From: a virus
Strand: one strand, 5' to 3'
Virus record (IMG/VR): IMGVR_UViG_3300021559_000325
Coordinates: 1-36,698 of that record
DNA length: 36,698 nucleotides
Shown here: piece by piece, positions 7,669-15,667 of the stretch
How positions within the stretch are numbered: the stretch's first letter is position 1
Layout: each line of letters starts with the position of its first letter
Notes under the pieces: model-generated
Database searches by the model: none
What the model was told of the DNA's origin: nothing
What the model saw: only the letters and a program-made list of their open reading frames with translations
Position numbers and translations under genes: made by a program

Positions 7669-10600
7669 TGCGAGTACTCCACTTGTTTCGCCCAGGCAGA
7701 TGCCTTGGCGGATTTATCGACACCGGCCACGACCGTTTTGGCTGCTTTGTCGTTCGATTCGACTGTCGCCTGGATGGTGGCGCCAGTCTGCTTGTCCTGA
7801 TCGGCGCGCAGTCCTTTGACCTCGTCCCGCAGGGTCTTGATTTCGGCAATCAGGGCGTCGTTATTGCCGCCGCCCTGGCTCGGTGCGCCACCGAAGTAAC
7901 GGCGCATGGCAGCGGCAGCTTGCGCGTCGACCACCACCTCGCCGCGGTGCAGCTCGGCCGCATAGCCATCAAACGGCACATTGGCCAGGCCGCCGGCATG
8001 GGAACCGTCGAACTGCACGCCCAAGCCTTTGGCCGTGCCCATCGCCGCATGCAGGTTGGCAATGGCTTGCGCCACCGTCAGCACGCTGTCATTGATGGTG
8101 ATCAGGCCCGAGACCTGGGCCTTGAGGGCGTCCAGGCTGGCCTGCTGCACGTCGACCTGGGCCGAGGCCCATTTCAACGCCTCGTTGTTGGCCGCCACCA
8201 CGCGGGCGTAATCTGCCGCGTAGCGAGCGTCCGAGGCGTTGACCACTTGGGAAGCCGTCAGGAAGGCCTGCTCTGCAGCAGACAGACCGGACTGCGCCGT
8301 GGTGTCGCCGGCATTGGCTGCCGCCAGGGTTTTCTCGAACTGGGCCCGCGCCTCGGCGTATTTCTGCTCCGGCGTCAGCGTGGACTGGTTACCCAGGGCC
8401 ATGCTGGCGTTCAGGCCATTGAGCGTGGCCACCCACGACTTCGATTTATCCAGCGCCGTCTGGGCCGCTGCCGCTTCAGTCTCATACGCCTTGGAAAGCG
8501 CGTCCTTGGCCGTCACCACCGCCTTGGCCGCCTGCACCTGGTCGAACAGCGCACGATTGACGGCGGCGATGCTGGAGCGCTGGATGGCCAGCAGTTCCGT
8601 TTCGCTTTTCGTCAGTTCGTTCAGCTGCTTTTGCAGATCCATGCGCTCACTGGCGATTTCGCTGGCGGTTTTGACGACGGCAGCATAATTGCCGGTCGCT
8701 GCGGCCAGTTGGCTGCTGTAGTCGGCGGCCGCCTTAAAGGCCGGCGCAAGAGCCAGCAGCTTGATGTACATCTCTTGGCCGCCCGTGCTGGCCAGGTCCA
8801 GGCCCAGCACCACTTCCTTGTACTGCTCCACCGATTTGACGCCAGACATGCCCAGCTTGCCCAGCGTATCGGCCACGGTCGACAGCACGGGCGCCATCTG
8901 CTCGGCTTCCGTCAGGAAGTTTTCGGCAAAGAAGCTGGTCCCGCTGGTGAGCGAGTCCAGGCTGCCGGCCAGCTTGATCAGGTTTTCCCGCGCGCCAATG
9001 GTGGCCACGCCCACCGCGCCAAAGGCATCCTGCGACGTGCGGCCGATCAGCTGCAGGGCCGCGTCGACGCCAGCGTAATTCCCGGCCACGCGCTGCAGGG
9101 TGGCGCTCAGTTCCTCGTTGCCCTGCTTGAACTGGCCGACATTGGGCAGCAGCTCGACTGCGATGGCGTTGCCCACCCCCTCGAAAAACTTGGTAACGGC
9201 GCCCAGCCTGTCTGCCTCAGTAGTGAGGCCGGTCAGATTGATGTTCAGCGCCTGGGCGCGCGTGGCCAGGCTGGAAGTATCGATGCCCAGCGTATTGGCC
9301 AAGGTGGCCGAGACGTTGCGGATGGCAGCGTATGTTTCCACAAACGCATTGGACGTCGTGGCGTCGACGGCTTTGCGGTCCGTATCCTTCTTGTCGCTGC
9401 GCAGCCAACCGCCCTTTTGCGTCCATTTGGCATATTCGGTGCCACTGAACCCGGTACCGGACAGCGTCCCGGTAATGCCAGTCTCACCGTACTTCTTTTC
9501 ACCCATGCCGAAAACACGATTGCCAAGGCCTCCGATCAAGCCACCCAGGGCGCCGCCAATGGCCGCGCCGATAGGGCCACCCATGAATGCACCAGCGACG
9601 GCGCCGATGCCGGTGCCGACATTCACCGTAGAGTTGCTGCCATACTGGCCAGAGATCATCCTGCCACCCAGTACACCAGCAGCAATACCGGCGGCGGCCG
9701 TAACTGCCGCTCCAGCGAAGGCGCCAGAAGTCAGCGCGGTGCCCGTGCCGGCCATGCCCGCCGATCCATAGGCTGCGGAAGCCGCAGCCGCCTGCGCTCC
9801 GGTCATCCCCATCCCAGCGCCGAAAGCGGATACAGCGGAGGAACCGAAGAGATTGCCGAGCGTGGCAATGCTACCGCCGATGCCGGCAGCCACACCAGAG
9901 AATCCCTGTGTGGCAATGGTGTAGGCCGTTTTGGCGCTCTGCGCAAGGTTCGCCACGCCGCCAAGCGCGCCACCGGCACCACTGCCGACAGCGCCCAAAT
10001 CACCGGCCATCGCTAGGCTGGTGGCACCAGCACCCGACACCGATGCGCCGATGTTCAAGATCCACTTCTTGATCGTCATTTGGTACAGCAGATCGAGCAG
10101 GCCATTTTTGAGGGTATCGCGCAAGCGGTCGAAAGCGGACTTACCGGAATCAAAGATCGATACGAAGGTGTCATGCGCCGTCTGGTCGATCGACTCCCAC
10201 ATCTTGGTGTGTTCCGCAAGATTGTCTTCGGCCACTTTTTTTTGCGCGGTCAAAGCTTCCAATCCACCCAGCGCGACGGCATTCTGCTTGCGCAGATCGA
10301 TCTCCCGCGTCAGCTGTGCGACATATGCCTCGCTCATGTCGAGCTCACCTCGGCGCGCCAGTCGATCCTCCAGCCGAGCGATCGTCACCAGTTCAATCGC
10401 TTCTTTCGTCAGGCCGAAATTTGCCATCGCATCCTCGTTGCCCTTGACCTCGGCAGCCAGGCTGACGTAGGCCGCGTTCTGCTCATCCGTCAGCGCCTGG
10501 ATGGCCTCGCGCACTTTCTTCGCAGATGCAGTCGATTTGTCCATGGCGTCAGCCTCGGCCATCAGCGTGCGCACATGCGCCAAATGACCGATGCTCAATT

Positions 10601-11939
10601 TCGTCTTGCCACTAGCAAGTTCGCTATCGAGCTTGATGGTGGCTTTCTCGGCTTCGGTCAGTTCACGCCCGGCAGACAACTCCGCTTTTCCTGCGGCGAT
10701 ACGTTCAGCCAATGTCGTCAACAAGCCTCGATATGCCTCCTGCTCTTTTTTTGCTGCAGCGGCTGCCACGTCGGCCAATTTTTTGACGCCTGCTTGCTGC
10801 TCAGCGTACTTGACGAAGGCGTCCGCACGCGCAGCGTTTTCTTCCGCAATCTTGCCGTCGATGCCAAACGGGTCGGGGAACTCGACCGCAGCCAGCCCCT
10901 CTTTCACTTCCTTACCGGCATTGATGACGCTTTCAGACCACTGGTCGATGGCCTGGCGCGACTTCTCCGCGTCCTCCTTCATCTTGTCGCCCATCCCTCC
11001 TTTACCGAAAGCGATATTGAAGTCACGAGCTGCGGCTTTAAAATCGAGTTTCAGCAAATTGACCACTGCGCCATAGGCAACAACGATCTGCGCGGCAATG
11101 CCTCCAATCTCCTGGCCTATGGTTTTCAGCACATACAAGACATTGCCGCCAAAGACCACAATGGCCTTAAACGTCTCGGTGAGGGGTTTGAAAGAGGTGT
11201 CGGCAGCATCGGCAGCTTTCGACGAATTCAACGCCTCGTCAGTGAGGATCTTGAGCACAGGCAGCAAGTCCACAGCGATCTTGACACCGACACCTTGGGC
11301 AACGGCGCCCAGTTCGTCGAGCGCGTCATTGAACGCCGCCGCGTCTGCAGAATTTTGAGTGGTGATACCCGACAGTTCCAGGCCACGCGTGACTAAGTCG
11401 GTAATGCCTGAGGAACCCTCGTTCAGCAAGACCGCAGCCTCCTGCCATGACTTACCCAACGCCTCGGCTCCGAATGCTGCACGTGCCTGCGGGTCTTGAA
11501 TGGATTTGAAGATGTCGGCAAACTGTTTGAAAGCTTCCAACGGCTCCTGCGCCGTGATGCCCAGCTTGGCATATCGCTCCGCATCCTTACCCATGTTGAC
11601 GGACAGTTTCGAGATCGAAGCTGCAGCTGCCTCCAATTCAGTGCCGGACAACTTGGCACCGTAGCTGAGGCCAGCCAAGTCCTCCACGCTGATAGCCGTC
11701 CTGGTACTCAGGTCGGTCAGACTATCGACAACATCAAGCGTCCCCTTGATGAAGGATGTCATCGCGAAAACCGACATGCCAGCGGCCAGACCCGCAAACA
11801 TCGACATGGCGCTTTTTACCTTTGCACCGATATTATCCATTGCGCTGCCGACAGTGCGGCGGGCCGCGTCCATATCGGACTGCAGGCGCGCGATATCCGC
11901 GCGCAGGCGGATCTCCATATCACTGATGATCGTCGACAT
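7665..11939 (-). CDS. tail tape measure protein
   Basis: About 1424 residues, by far the longest gene, in the expected place after the tail-assembly chaperones. It sets tail length and is ejected with the DNA. The N-terminus is helical and coiled-coil prone (MEIRLRADIARLQSDMDAARR), followed by a hydrophobic segment (MSMFAGLAAGMSVFAMTSF). The middle has a long Gly/Ala-rich membrane-like stretch (GAFMGGPIGAAIGGALGG and neighbours). The rest is heptad-rich. I chose the ATG at 11939 because the longer reading would overlap a terminator. The upstream TATGGGCATAT gives only a weak ribosome site. A lambda-like tail-length reading is inference. Confidence 0.92.
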   Translation of the reverse strand: MSTIISDMEIRLRADIARLQSDMDAARRTVGSAMDNIGAKVKSAMSMFAGLAAGMSVFAMTSFIKGTLDVVDSLTDLSTRTAISVEDLAGLSYGAKLSGTELEAAAASISKLSVNMGKDAERYAKLGITAQEPLEAFKQFADIFKSIQDPQARAAFGAEALGKSWQEAAVLLNEGSSGITDLVTRGLELSGITTQNSADAAAFNDALDELGAVAQGVGVKIAVDLLPVLKILTDEALNSSKAADAADTSFKPLTETFKAIVVFGGNVLYVLKTIGQEIGGIAAQIVVAYGAVVNLLKLDFKAAARDFNIAFGKGGMGDKMKEDAEKSRQAIDQWSESVINAGKEVKEGLAAVEFPDPFGIDGKIAEENAARADAFVKYAEQQAGVKKLADVAAAAAKKEQEAYRGLLTTLAERIAAGKAELSAGRELTEAEKATIKLDSELASGKTKLSIGHLAHVRTLMAEADAMDKSTASAKKVREAIQALTDEQNAAYVSLAAEVKGNEDAMANFGLTKEAIELVTIARLEDRLARRGELDMSEAYVAQLTREIDLRKQNAVALGGLEALTAQKKVAEDNLAEHTKMWESIDQTAHDTFVSIFDSGKSAFDRLRDTLKNGLLDLLYQMTIKKWILNIGASVSGAGATSLAMAGDLGAVGSGAGGALGGVANLAQSAKTAYTIATQGFSGVAAGIGGSIATLGNLFGSSAVSAFGAGMGMTGAQAAAASAAYGSAGMAGTGTALTSGAFAGAAVTAAAGIAAGVLGGRMISGQYGSNSTVNVGTGIGAVAGAFMGGPIGAAIGGALGGLIGGLGNRVFGMGEKKYGETGITGTLSGTGFSGTEYAKWTQKGGWLRSDKKDTDRKAVDATTSNAFVETYAAIRNVSATLANTLGIDTSSLATRAQALNINLTGLTTEADRLGAVTKFFEGVGNAIAVELLPNVGQFKQGNEELSATLQRVAGNYAGVDAALQLIGRTSQDAFGAVGVATIGARENLIKLAGSLDSLTSGTSFFAENFLTEAEQMAPVLSTVADTLGKLGMSGVKSVEQYKEVVLGLDLASTGGQEMYIKLLALAPAFKAAADYSSQLAAATGNYAAVVKTASEIASERMDLQKQLNELTKSETELLAIQRSSIAAVNRALFDQVQAAKAVVTAKDALSKAYETEAAAAQTALDKSKSWVATLNGLNASMALGNQSTLTPEQKYAEARAQFEKTLAAANAGDTTAQSGLSAAEQAFLTASQVVNASDARYAADYARVVAANNEALKWASAQVDVQQASLDALKAQVSGLITINDSVLTVAQAIANLHAAMGTAKGLGVQFDGSHAGGLANVPFDGYAAELHRGEVVVDAQAAAAMRRYFGGAPSQGGGNNDALIAEIKTLRDEVKGLRADQDKQTGATIQATVESNDKAAKTVVAGVDKSAKASAWAKQVEYSQ

Positions 11940-11949
11940 ATATGCCCAT

Positions 11950-11970
11950 AAAAAAACCACCCGAAGGTGG
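11950..11970 (-). terminator. rho-independent terminator upstream of tape measure
   Basis: Minus strand: stem CCACC, loop TTCG, stem GGTGG, then seven T. It is the second of a tandem pair and ends only about 10 bases before the tape measure start. Confidence 0.8.
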
Positions 11971-11982
11971 CTGCACTAAAAT

Positions 11983-12010
11983 AAAAAAAGCCCTGCAATC
12001 AGGGCCTTTT
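11983..12010 (-). terminator. rho-independent terminator after the zinc-ribbon moron
   Basis: Minus strand: AAAAG, stem GCCCTG, loop ATTG, stem CAGGGC, then seven T. With A residues on one side and T on the other it could work in both directions. It is the first of two tandem terminators between the small membrane gene and the tape measure. Confidence 0.8.
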
Positions 12011-12016
12011 CAATAT

Positions 12017-12322
12017 CTACTTCTTGGCGAACATGCGCCCTATTTTCCTGCCGAATTGCTCCGCTGCCGGCGAACCCTTATATGCTGGCGGGGCCTGATA
12101 ACCAGAATCTGCGGCCAACTTGGCACCAACAGGCGTATCAAGCGGAATCATGCTTTGTCCGCCGCATGCCGCGCAGACCTCATGGCGCTTAGATAAGCGC
12201 CAGAACGAATAAAACAGGCCCGGCACAATAAAGCAGCACCAAAGTACCAACTCAATAAAAATTGAACCAGGTGTGATTTTTTTCACGCGCCCGACGGTGC
12301 CGCATTCCCTGCATATCTGCAT
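12017..12322 (-). CDS. small membrane zinc-ribbon protein, moron-like
   Basis: 101 residues. Two Cys pairs (CREC at 4-7 and CAAC at 50-53) surround a hydrophobic hairpin (ITPGSIFIELVLWCCFIVPGLF, about 16-37). This recalls LITAF-like membrane zinc ribbons, in which the metal site sits against the membrane. It lies inside the tail module between the assembly chaperones and the tape measure, where no such structural protein is needed. A strong ribosome site (GGGAGGG) precedes it and two terminators follow it. That layout fits a moron, possibly changing the lysogen surface. Function unknown. Confidence 0.75.
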   Translation of the reverse strand: MQICRECGTVGRVKKITPGSIFIELVLWCCFIVPGLFYSFWRLSKRHEVCAACGGQSMIPLDTPVGAKLAADSGYQAPPAYKGSPAAEQFGRKIGRMFAKK

Positions 12323-12364
12323 ATGCCCTCCCAGTTTTAAAACGGCAATACTACAGCACCGAAC

Positions 12365-12823
12365 TTATCCCAAGAACTGATCCAACTTTCTGTTGATCTC
12401 TTTTTGCGTGGATTTGACTAATTGCAGTGACACACCGTAAGGCGCCGGGCAATCAAATTTCGTTGCGGCATGCGATTCACCGAAGTATTCCACCGAGAGG
12501 CGCCGCAACAACTGCACCTCAAAGGGCGAAAGACAGATACCCACTGTCCGCTGCCACGACTCAATTTCAAAAAATGTCAAAGGGCCGCCCCCCATACCGC
12601 AGGCCATCGTCGGTCCTACCTCGAAGAGATAGCCCAGGATGTAATCACCCCATTCAATCGGGGGCATTTGAACGTCGGCGCCCCGCTTCTTGAACGCGTC
12701 TCGGCGCGACACTGGCAGCTGAGCCTTTGCCGCAGGCTTGCCAGGCGCCCGATCGGGCGCCTCCGGCACTGCGTTTAGCCAGGCTGCATGACGGACGAAG
12801 ATGGCGAGCTCGTCTCCGAGCTC
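12365..12823 (-). CDS. tail-assembly chaperone, frameshift extension (GT-type)
   Basis: This is the 152-residue downstream part made by -1 frameshifting from the preceding chaperone gene. The frame is open from the slippery site onward (ELGDELAIFVRHAAWLNAV, then PEAPDRAPGKP) to 12365, and it has no convincing start of its own; the only nearby one is a GTG at 12769 without a ribosome site. Fused to the first 135 residues it would give about 287 residues, like lambda gpG-T, which loads tail-tube subunits on the tape measure. Contents such as MPPIEWGDYILGYLFEVGP are consistent with a helical chaperone domain. Assignment rests on position and the frame relation. Confidence 0.75.
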   Translation of the reverse strand, partial: ELGDELAIFVRHAAWLNAVPEAPDRAPGKPAAKAQLPVSRRDAFKKRGADVQMPPIEWGDYILGYLFEVGPTMACGMGGGPLTFFEIESWQRTVGICLSPFEVQLLRRLSVEYFGESHAATKFDCPAPYGVSLQLVKSTQKEINRKLDQFLG

Positions 12824-13227
12824 TTTTTGAAGTTTCCCCGGTCACCGTTGAATTTGTCGGCGTCGTCGGTAATGTGACCCAGCTCCAGGTCGGAGTAGGT
12901 TTTCATGAACAACTGGTGGCCGGTCAGTTCGCCATTGCCGAAGTTATTGAACGAAACGGTGATTGCGGACAGAAAGGTGGCGCGTTCTTGCAGCTTGTCG
13001 TCGGCCGACTGCTTGGCCTCGGACTTGCCCTGCATGCGACCGAAGACGCGGGTATTGTTGCGCTCCTCGGCCGCATGCTTGGCGGCCTGGTGTTGCTTCG
13101 TGCCGGGGCTGTGGAACGTGATGCTCAGCGCATTACCCTGTTCGTCGAACTGGGCTTCGCCAGTCGCGTCACGTACGGGCATGGTGCCGGTTGCAGCGAT
13201 GGCGAGTTTTTTGATATTGAATGTCAT
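12775..13227 (-). CDS. tail-assembly chaperone, short form (G-type)
   Basis: 150 residues between the tail tube gene and the tape measure gene, the position of lambda G. N-terminal beta-like MTFNIKKLAIAATG, then a charged helical part (TKQHQAAKHAAEERNN). The normal end is a Ser-rich tail (SSETSSPSSSVMQPG) that looks unconserved and serves mainly as the in-frame termination past the slip site. A good ribosome site (GAAAGG) precedes the ATG. The short form would coat the tape measure and the frameshifted form would recruit the tube protein; both roles are inferred from the lambda model. Confidence 0.8.
   Translation of the reverse strand: MTFNIKKLAIAATGTMPVRDATGEAQFDEQGNALSITFHSPGTKQHQAAKHAAEERNNTRVFGRMQGKSEAKQSADDKLQERATFLSAITVSFNNFGNGELTGHQLFMKTYSDLELGHITDDADKFNGDRGNFKKSSETSSPSSSVMQPG
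12806..12829 (-). promoter_or_regulatory. probable -1 ribosomal frameshift site with hairpin
   Basis: On the minus strand the codons TTC AAA AAG (slippery C-AAA-AAG, 12829-12823) run into a perfect 7-bp hairpin: GAGCTCG, loop GAGA (a GNRA-type tetraloop), CGAGCTC. A shift of -1 here joins the two chaperone frames. The AAA-AAG tandem is the strongest bacterial A-site slip context. The leading C is not the ideal A, and the hairpin starts at once rather than 5-8 bases downstream, so its stimulating effect is uncertain. Confidence 0.65.
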
Positions 13228-13322
13228 GGGAATTACCTTTCATGAAAAATAGAAGCGCCGCCCGTACAGGCGAGGCAAAGCAGGCGGCGATGGGACAACC
13301 TTGCAGCCGAATCAGACCGGCG

Positions 13323-13796
13323 TTAAGCCGGCGAAGGCACGCGGATAGTGTCGCTTTGGCGCAGAAGCGAAAAACCGAACAACACGGCATCGTCAATACC
13401 AGAGGCGGTTTCGGTCGGCGACATCGCCTGGGCGGTGAAGCAGCGCTCGGAAAGATCCTGACGCACCACCTTGTACGAATTGATCGAGTGATTGCTCGCG
13501 CTCGCATAGGTACGGATCATTTTCTGACCTGGGTCGTCCTCAATCAGGGCCGTCTGAAATTCCGCAGTGGAACGCGTGCCTGCGCCTTTTTTTACCAGCT
13601 TGAGGGCGCGGCCGATATCATCGACCGTGGCCGTACCCGAGCTCTCGCCGACCACGTCGCCCATAGAACTGACGGCGCCAACCAGCACCCAGGTCAATGC
13701 GGCAAACGCTGCAGCAGTATTTGCAGTTGGCCGGCCAGCGGCGACATACAGCTCGCTGCCGGAATTGGTTTGGAAATCTGGATCAAAATCAGCCAT
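13323..13796 (-). CDS. major tail (tube) protein
   Basis: 157 residues. I chose the ATG at 13796 (MADFDPDFQTN), which has a clear ribosome site (GAAGG, six bases upstream) placed just after a terminator. The sequence is short, mixed beta with the profile AALTWVLVGAVSSMGDVVGE (about 31-50), then alternating polar and hydrophobic strands, as in siphophage tail tube subunits. It sits between the tail completion protein and the assembly chaperones, exactly where the tube protein is expected. It would polymerise around the tape measure. Confidence 0.8.
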   Translation of the reverse strand: MADFDPDFQTNSGSELYVAAGRPTANTAAAFAALTWVLVGAVSSMGDVVGESSGTATVDDIGRALKLVKKGAGTRSTAEFQTALIEDDPGQKMIRTYASASNHSINSYKVVRQDLSERCFTAQAMSPTETASGIDDAVLFGFSLLRQSDTIRVPSPA

Positions 13797-13808
13797 ATTT
13801 ATACCTTC

Positions 13809-13840
13809 AAAAAAAAGCCCACCGGCATGTGCAGGTGGGC
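13809..13840 (-). terminator. rho-independent terminator before the tail tube gene
   Basis: Minus strand: stem GCCCACC, 10-base loop, stem GGTGGGC, then eight T. The T run directly leads into the ribosome site of the tail tube gene. Confidence 0.85.
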
Positions 13841-13861
13841 GGGTTGAGAACAAGAAGTAAG

Positions 13862-14269
13862 TCAGCTCGGTTCAATAAAGGAAACAAAAAAGTCGCGCGA
13901 CTGCTCATAAATGCCAGCATCTTCATCGCTGAAATCAGGCCCCACATCACCACGCCGGACACTGCGAACCGGCACCCCTGCGACGTTTCCTGCGTAAATT
14001 CCCTTGCCTAATTTTGCAGCTTGCAGCAGCTTCTTTTGCTCGGGATAGCTCTTGGCGTACACCGTCACCTGAACGCGGGACCGCACCAGCGTTCCCGGCT
14101 CCCGCTGAGCAACGGTCAAGAACTCATTGCTACCAATCTCCTTGATACCGATCGCAGGTAGCACAGTCGCCTGCGGCACCGTTCCAGCGACGATCTTTTC
14201 GGCAGGTAGCAAACCAGCTAATGCTGGATGAGCCAACAGCAAAGCGCGCATCACCTTGACCGCGCTCAT
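13862..14269 (-). CDS. tail completion / terminator protein (DUF3168- or gpU-like)
   Basis: 135 residues beginning with ATGAGCGCGG that overlaps the preceding stop as ATGA. The layout (an N-terminal helix MSAVKVMRALLLAHPALAGLLP, then LPAIGIKEIGSNE, a strand RSRVQVTVYAKSY, a helix and a final strand) matches the small alpha/beta tail terminator fold. Such proteins cap the tail tube and join it to the head. The gene lies between the gp10-like protein and the tube gene, as usual in HK97-type phages. Confidence 0.75.
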   Translation of the reverse strand: MSAVKVMRALLLAHPALAGLLPAEKIVAGTVPQATVLPAIGIKEIGSNEFLTVAQREPGTLVRSRVQVTVYAKSYPEQKKLLQAAKLGKGIYAGNVAGVPVRSVRRGDVGPDFSDEDAGIYEQSRDFFVSFIEPS

Positions 14270-14751
14270 GGCTGATCCGGCGGAACATCAAGGCCAGCCA
14301 GCGTCAATCGCTCACGCAATTTACTCACGACCGCTGCAAGCGCTGCGACGTGACTGGCATCGGCACCAGGCCGCATGTATGGGTGCGCCTGGGCACCAGG
14401 ATGGTCAACGACCTCTACTACCGCACCGCCGATTTCCAGCGCCTTCGCATCCTTCGGCTGTATTTTGTGAGGCCGCGTACCAAATTCGACGAGCTGGGCA
14501 TACCAGGCCTTGCGGTTACCAGCCTTTAACGATCCGATGAGGACGCCATCCTTCACCTTGATGGACACACGAACGCTTTTTTTCAAGTCTCCCAGTTGGA
14601 CTGGTACTAGCTCTTTCACCGCCTTGCGGTAGACCGCCAAACCAGCCCGCACTGCTGAGCGCATAACGTTCTTTTGCACCTTGCCAGGCAAGGTCTTTAA
14701 CAAGTCATCCAGCTTTTTACCGCCAGAAATTGCCAGATCATCAGCACTCAT
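14266..14751 (-). CDS. HK97 gp10-family neck / minor tail protein
   Basis: 161 residues. The family is recognised by LPGKVQKNVMRSAVRAGLAVYRKAVKELVP (split here: residues about 21-50), the strand with GDLKKSVRVSIK, and WYAQLVEFGTRPHKI with the C-terminal HPYMRPG. These are standard parts of HK97 gp10-type proteins, which act at the head-tail interface. ATGA overlaps join it to both neighbours. Confidence 0.85.
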   Translation of the reverse strand: MSADDLAISGGKKLDDLLKTLPGKVQKNVMRSAVRAGLAVYRKAVKELVPVQLGDLKKSVRVSIKVKDGVLIGSLKAGNRKAWYAQLVEFGTRPHKIQPKDAKALEIGGAVVEVVDHPGAQAHPYMRPGADASHVAALAAVVSKLRERLTLAGLDVPPDQP

Positions 14752-15089
14752 GATGAAAGCTCCTCAACCATAAATTCAAGCTCTGTTCGGCCTGTGATCA
14801 CTGCCGGTCCGGCAATAATCTGCAAGGTCCCCGGTGTTCCAGTCAAACGGACAATGCGCATTGCACTCGTAATGTCGTTGCGATATCGAATGCGAACGCG
14901 GGCCGAATGTGCGGCCAGTCGTAGGCCATTGGTAACGGCCTCCGATTTGCTCGGCATAACGTCGACGATCTCTGCCCACACTTCGCCTACTGGTAGCCAT
15001 GAGGCGGGAAGCTGCGTCCCGTAATCAGGGTCTACCGCCGGGCCAGGCCTTTCAATCCTGATGCGATCCTTATACTTGAGCGCGCTCAT
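14748..15089 (-). CDS. head closure / head-tail joining protein
   Basis: 113 residues, start ATG at 15089 (MSALKYKDRIRIERPG) overlapping the previous stop by ATGA; an alternative start 5 codons upstream is less likely. The beta-rich pattern DRIRIERPG, then VGEVWAEIVDVMPSKSEAV, then ARVRIRYRNDI, is typical of the SPP1 gp16 / phage head-tail joining family, which closes the connector after DNA packaging. Order and length agree. Confidence 0.85.
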   Translation of the reverse strand: MSALKYKDRIRIERPGPAVDPDYGTQLPASWLPVGEVWAEIVDVMPSKSEAVTNGLRLAAHSARVRIRYRNDITSAMRIVRLTGTPGTLQIIAGPAVITGRTELEFMVEELSS

Positions 15090-15649
15090 CCGTATGTCCT
15101 GCAAGCATCAAGCAGCCGATCAATAAAAGTGGACTGAACCGTGTCACGTTCACTACGCGTGGCCGGATCGAACTGCTCCACCAACTTCGCGAGCAAGTAA
15201 AGCTGGATGTTTGCTGGCGTTTTATCCGGGGTATTGCCATAACCGCACTTGACTGTCACAACCGCCGTGCAGACGTCTGCACTCGACGGCCACACCATGC
15301 CACGTGCCGGCACCAGGCTCGACTTATACTCGCTGCGCACCAGTTGGTAAGCTGCAGGCGCCACCGTCTGAGTGGCACCCTTCGCATCGATATACTGGAT
15401 AGACACCGCATCGGCGACGCTGAGTACTGGATGCGGCAATGGAATTGATGCTGAGAAACGATCCAGGTGAACTTCCCACGTTTGTTCCATCAGGCACTGG
15501 CCGAGCTGGAATTCGGCATCAGCGATAATGCCGCTCAACCAGGTGGTGATAAGCGCGTCCAGGTACTCCCCGTCGACGCGCAGATTTTCGCGCGCCTTGG
15601 CGAGTGGTACTGCCAATACAGTCGGCCGCTCGATGCAAATTTTTCTCAT
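15086..15649 (-). CDS. head-tail connector (gp6-like, phiE125 gp8 family)
   Basis: 187 residues. An N-terminal helical adaptor (LAKARENLRVDGEYLDALITTW, then IADAEFQLGQCLMEQTWEVHL) is followed by a strand-rich insert and a C-terminal helix (PANIQLYLLAKLVEQFDPAT). This is the usual pattern of HK97 gp6-like connectors, also called phiE125 gp8 family, which form a ring under the portal. A 16-bp palindrome lies within its coding sequence at 15267-15282. Confidence 0.85.
   Translation of the reverse strand: MRKICIERPTVLAVPLAKARENLRVDGEYLDALITTWLSGIIADAEFQLGQCLMEQTWEVHLDRFSASIPLPHPVLSVADAVSIQYIDAKGATQTVAPAAYQLVRSEYKSSLVPARGMVWPSSADVCTAVVTVKCGYGNTPDKTPANIQLYLLAKLVEQFDPATRSERDTVQSTFIDRLLDACRTYG
15267..15282. 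repeat. 16-bp palindrome GTGCAGACGTCTGCAC, copy 1
   Basis: A perfect palindrome inside the head-tail connector gene. The identical 16-mer is at 30728-30743 inside the parB-like gene and a 15/16 copy is at 22413-22428. It resembles in size and symmetry a ParB or repressor site, but no binding is known. Confidence 0.6.
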
Positions 15650-15667
15650 GCGCGTCTTTCGCCAGGA

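Noticed and set aside
7569-10016. 815-codon plus-strand frame opposite the tape measure gene
   Set aside because: Antisense shadow of the tape measure gene: Arg/His/Gly-rich composition, no recognisable domain, no ribosome site.
13257-13288. GCCGCC/GGCGGC stem between tail tube and chaperone genes as a terminator
   Set aside because: Long loop (about 20 bases) and a T run separated from the stem; too weak to call.
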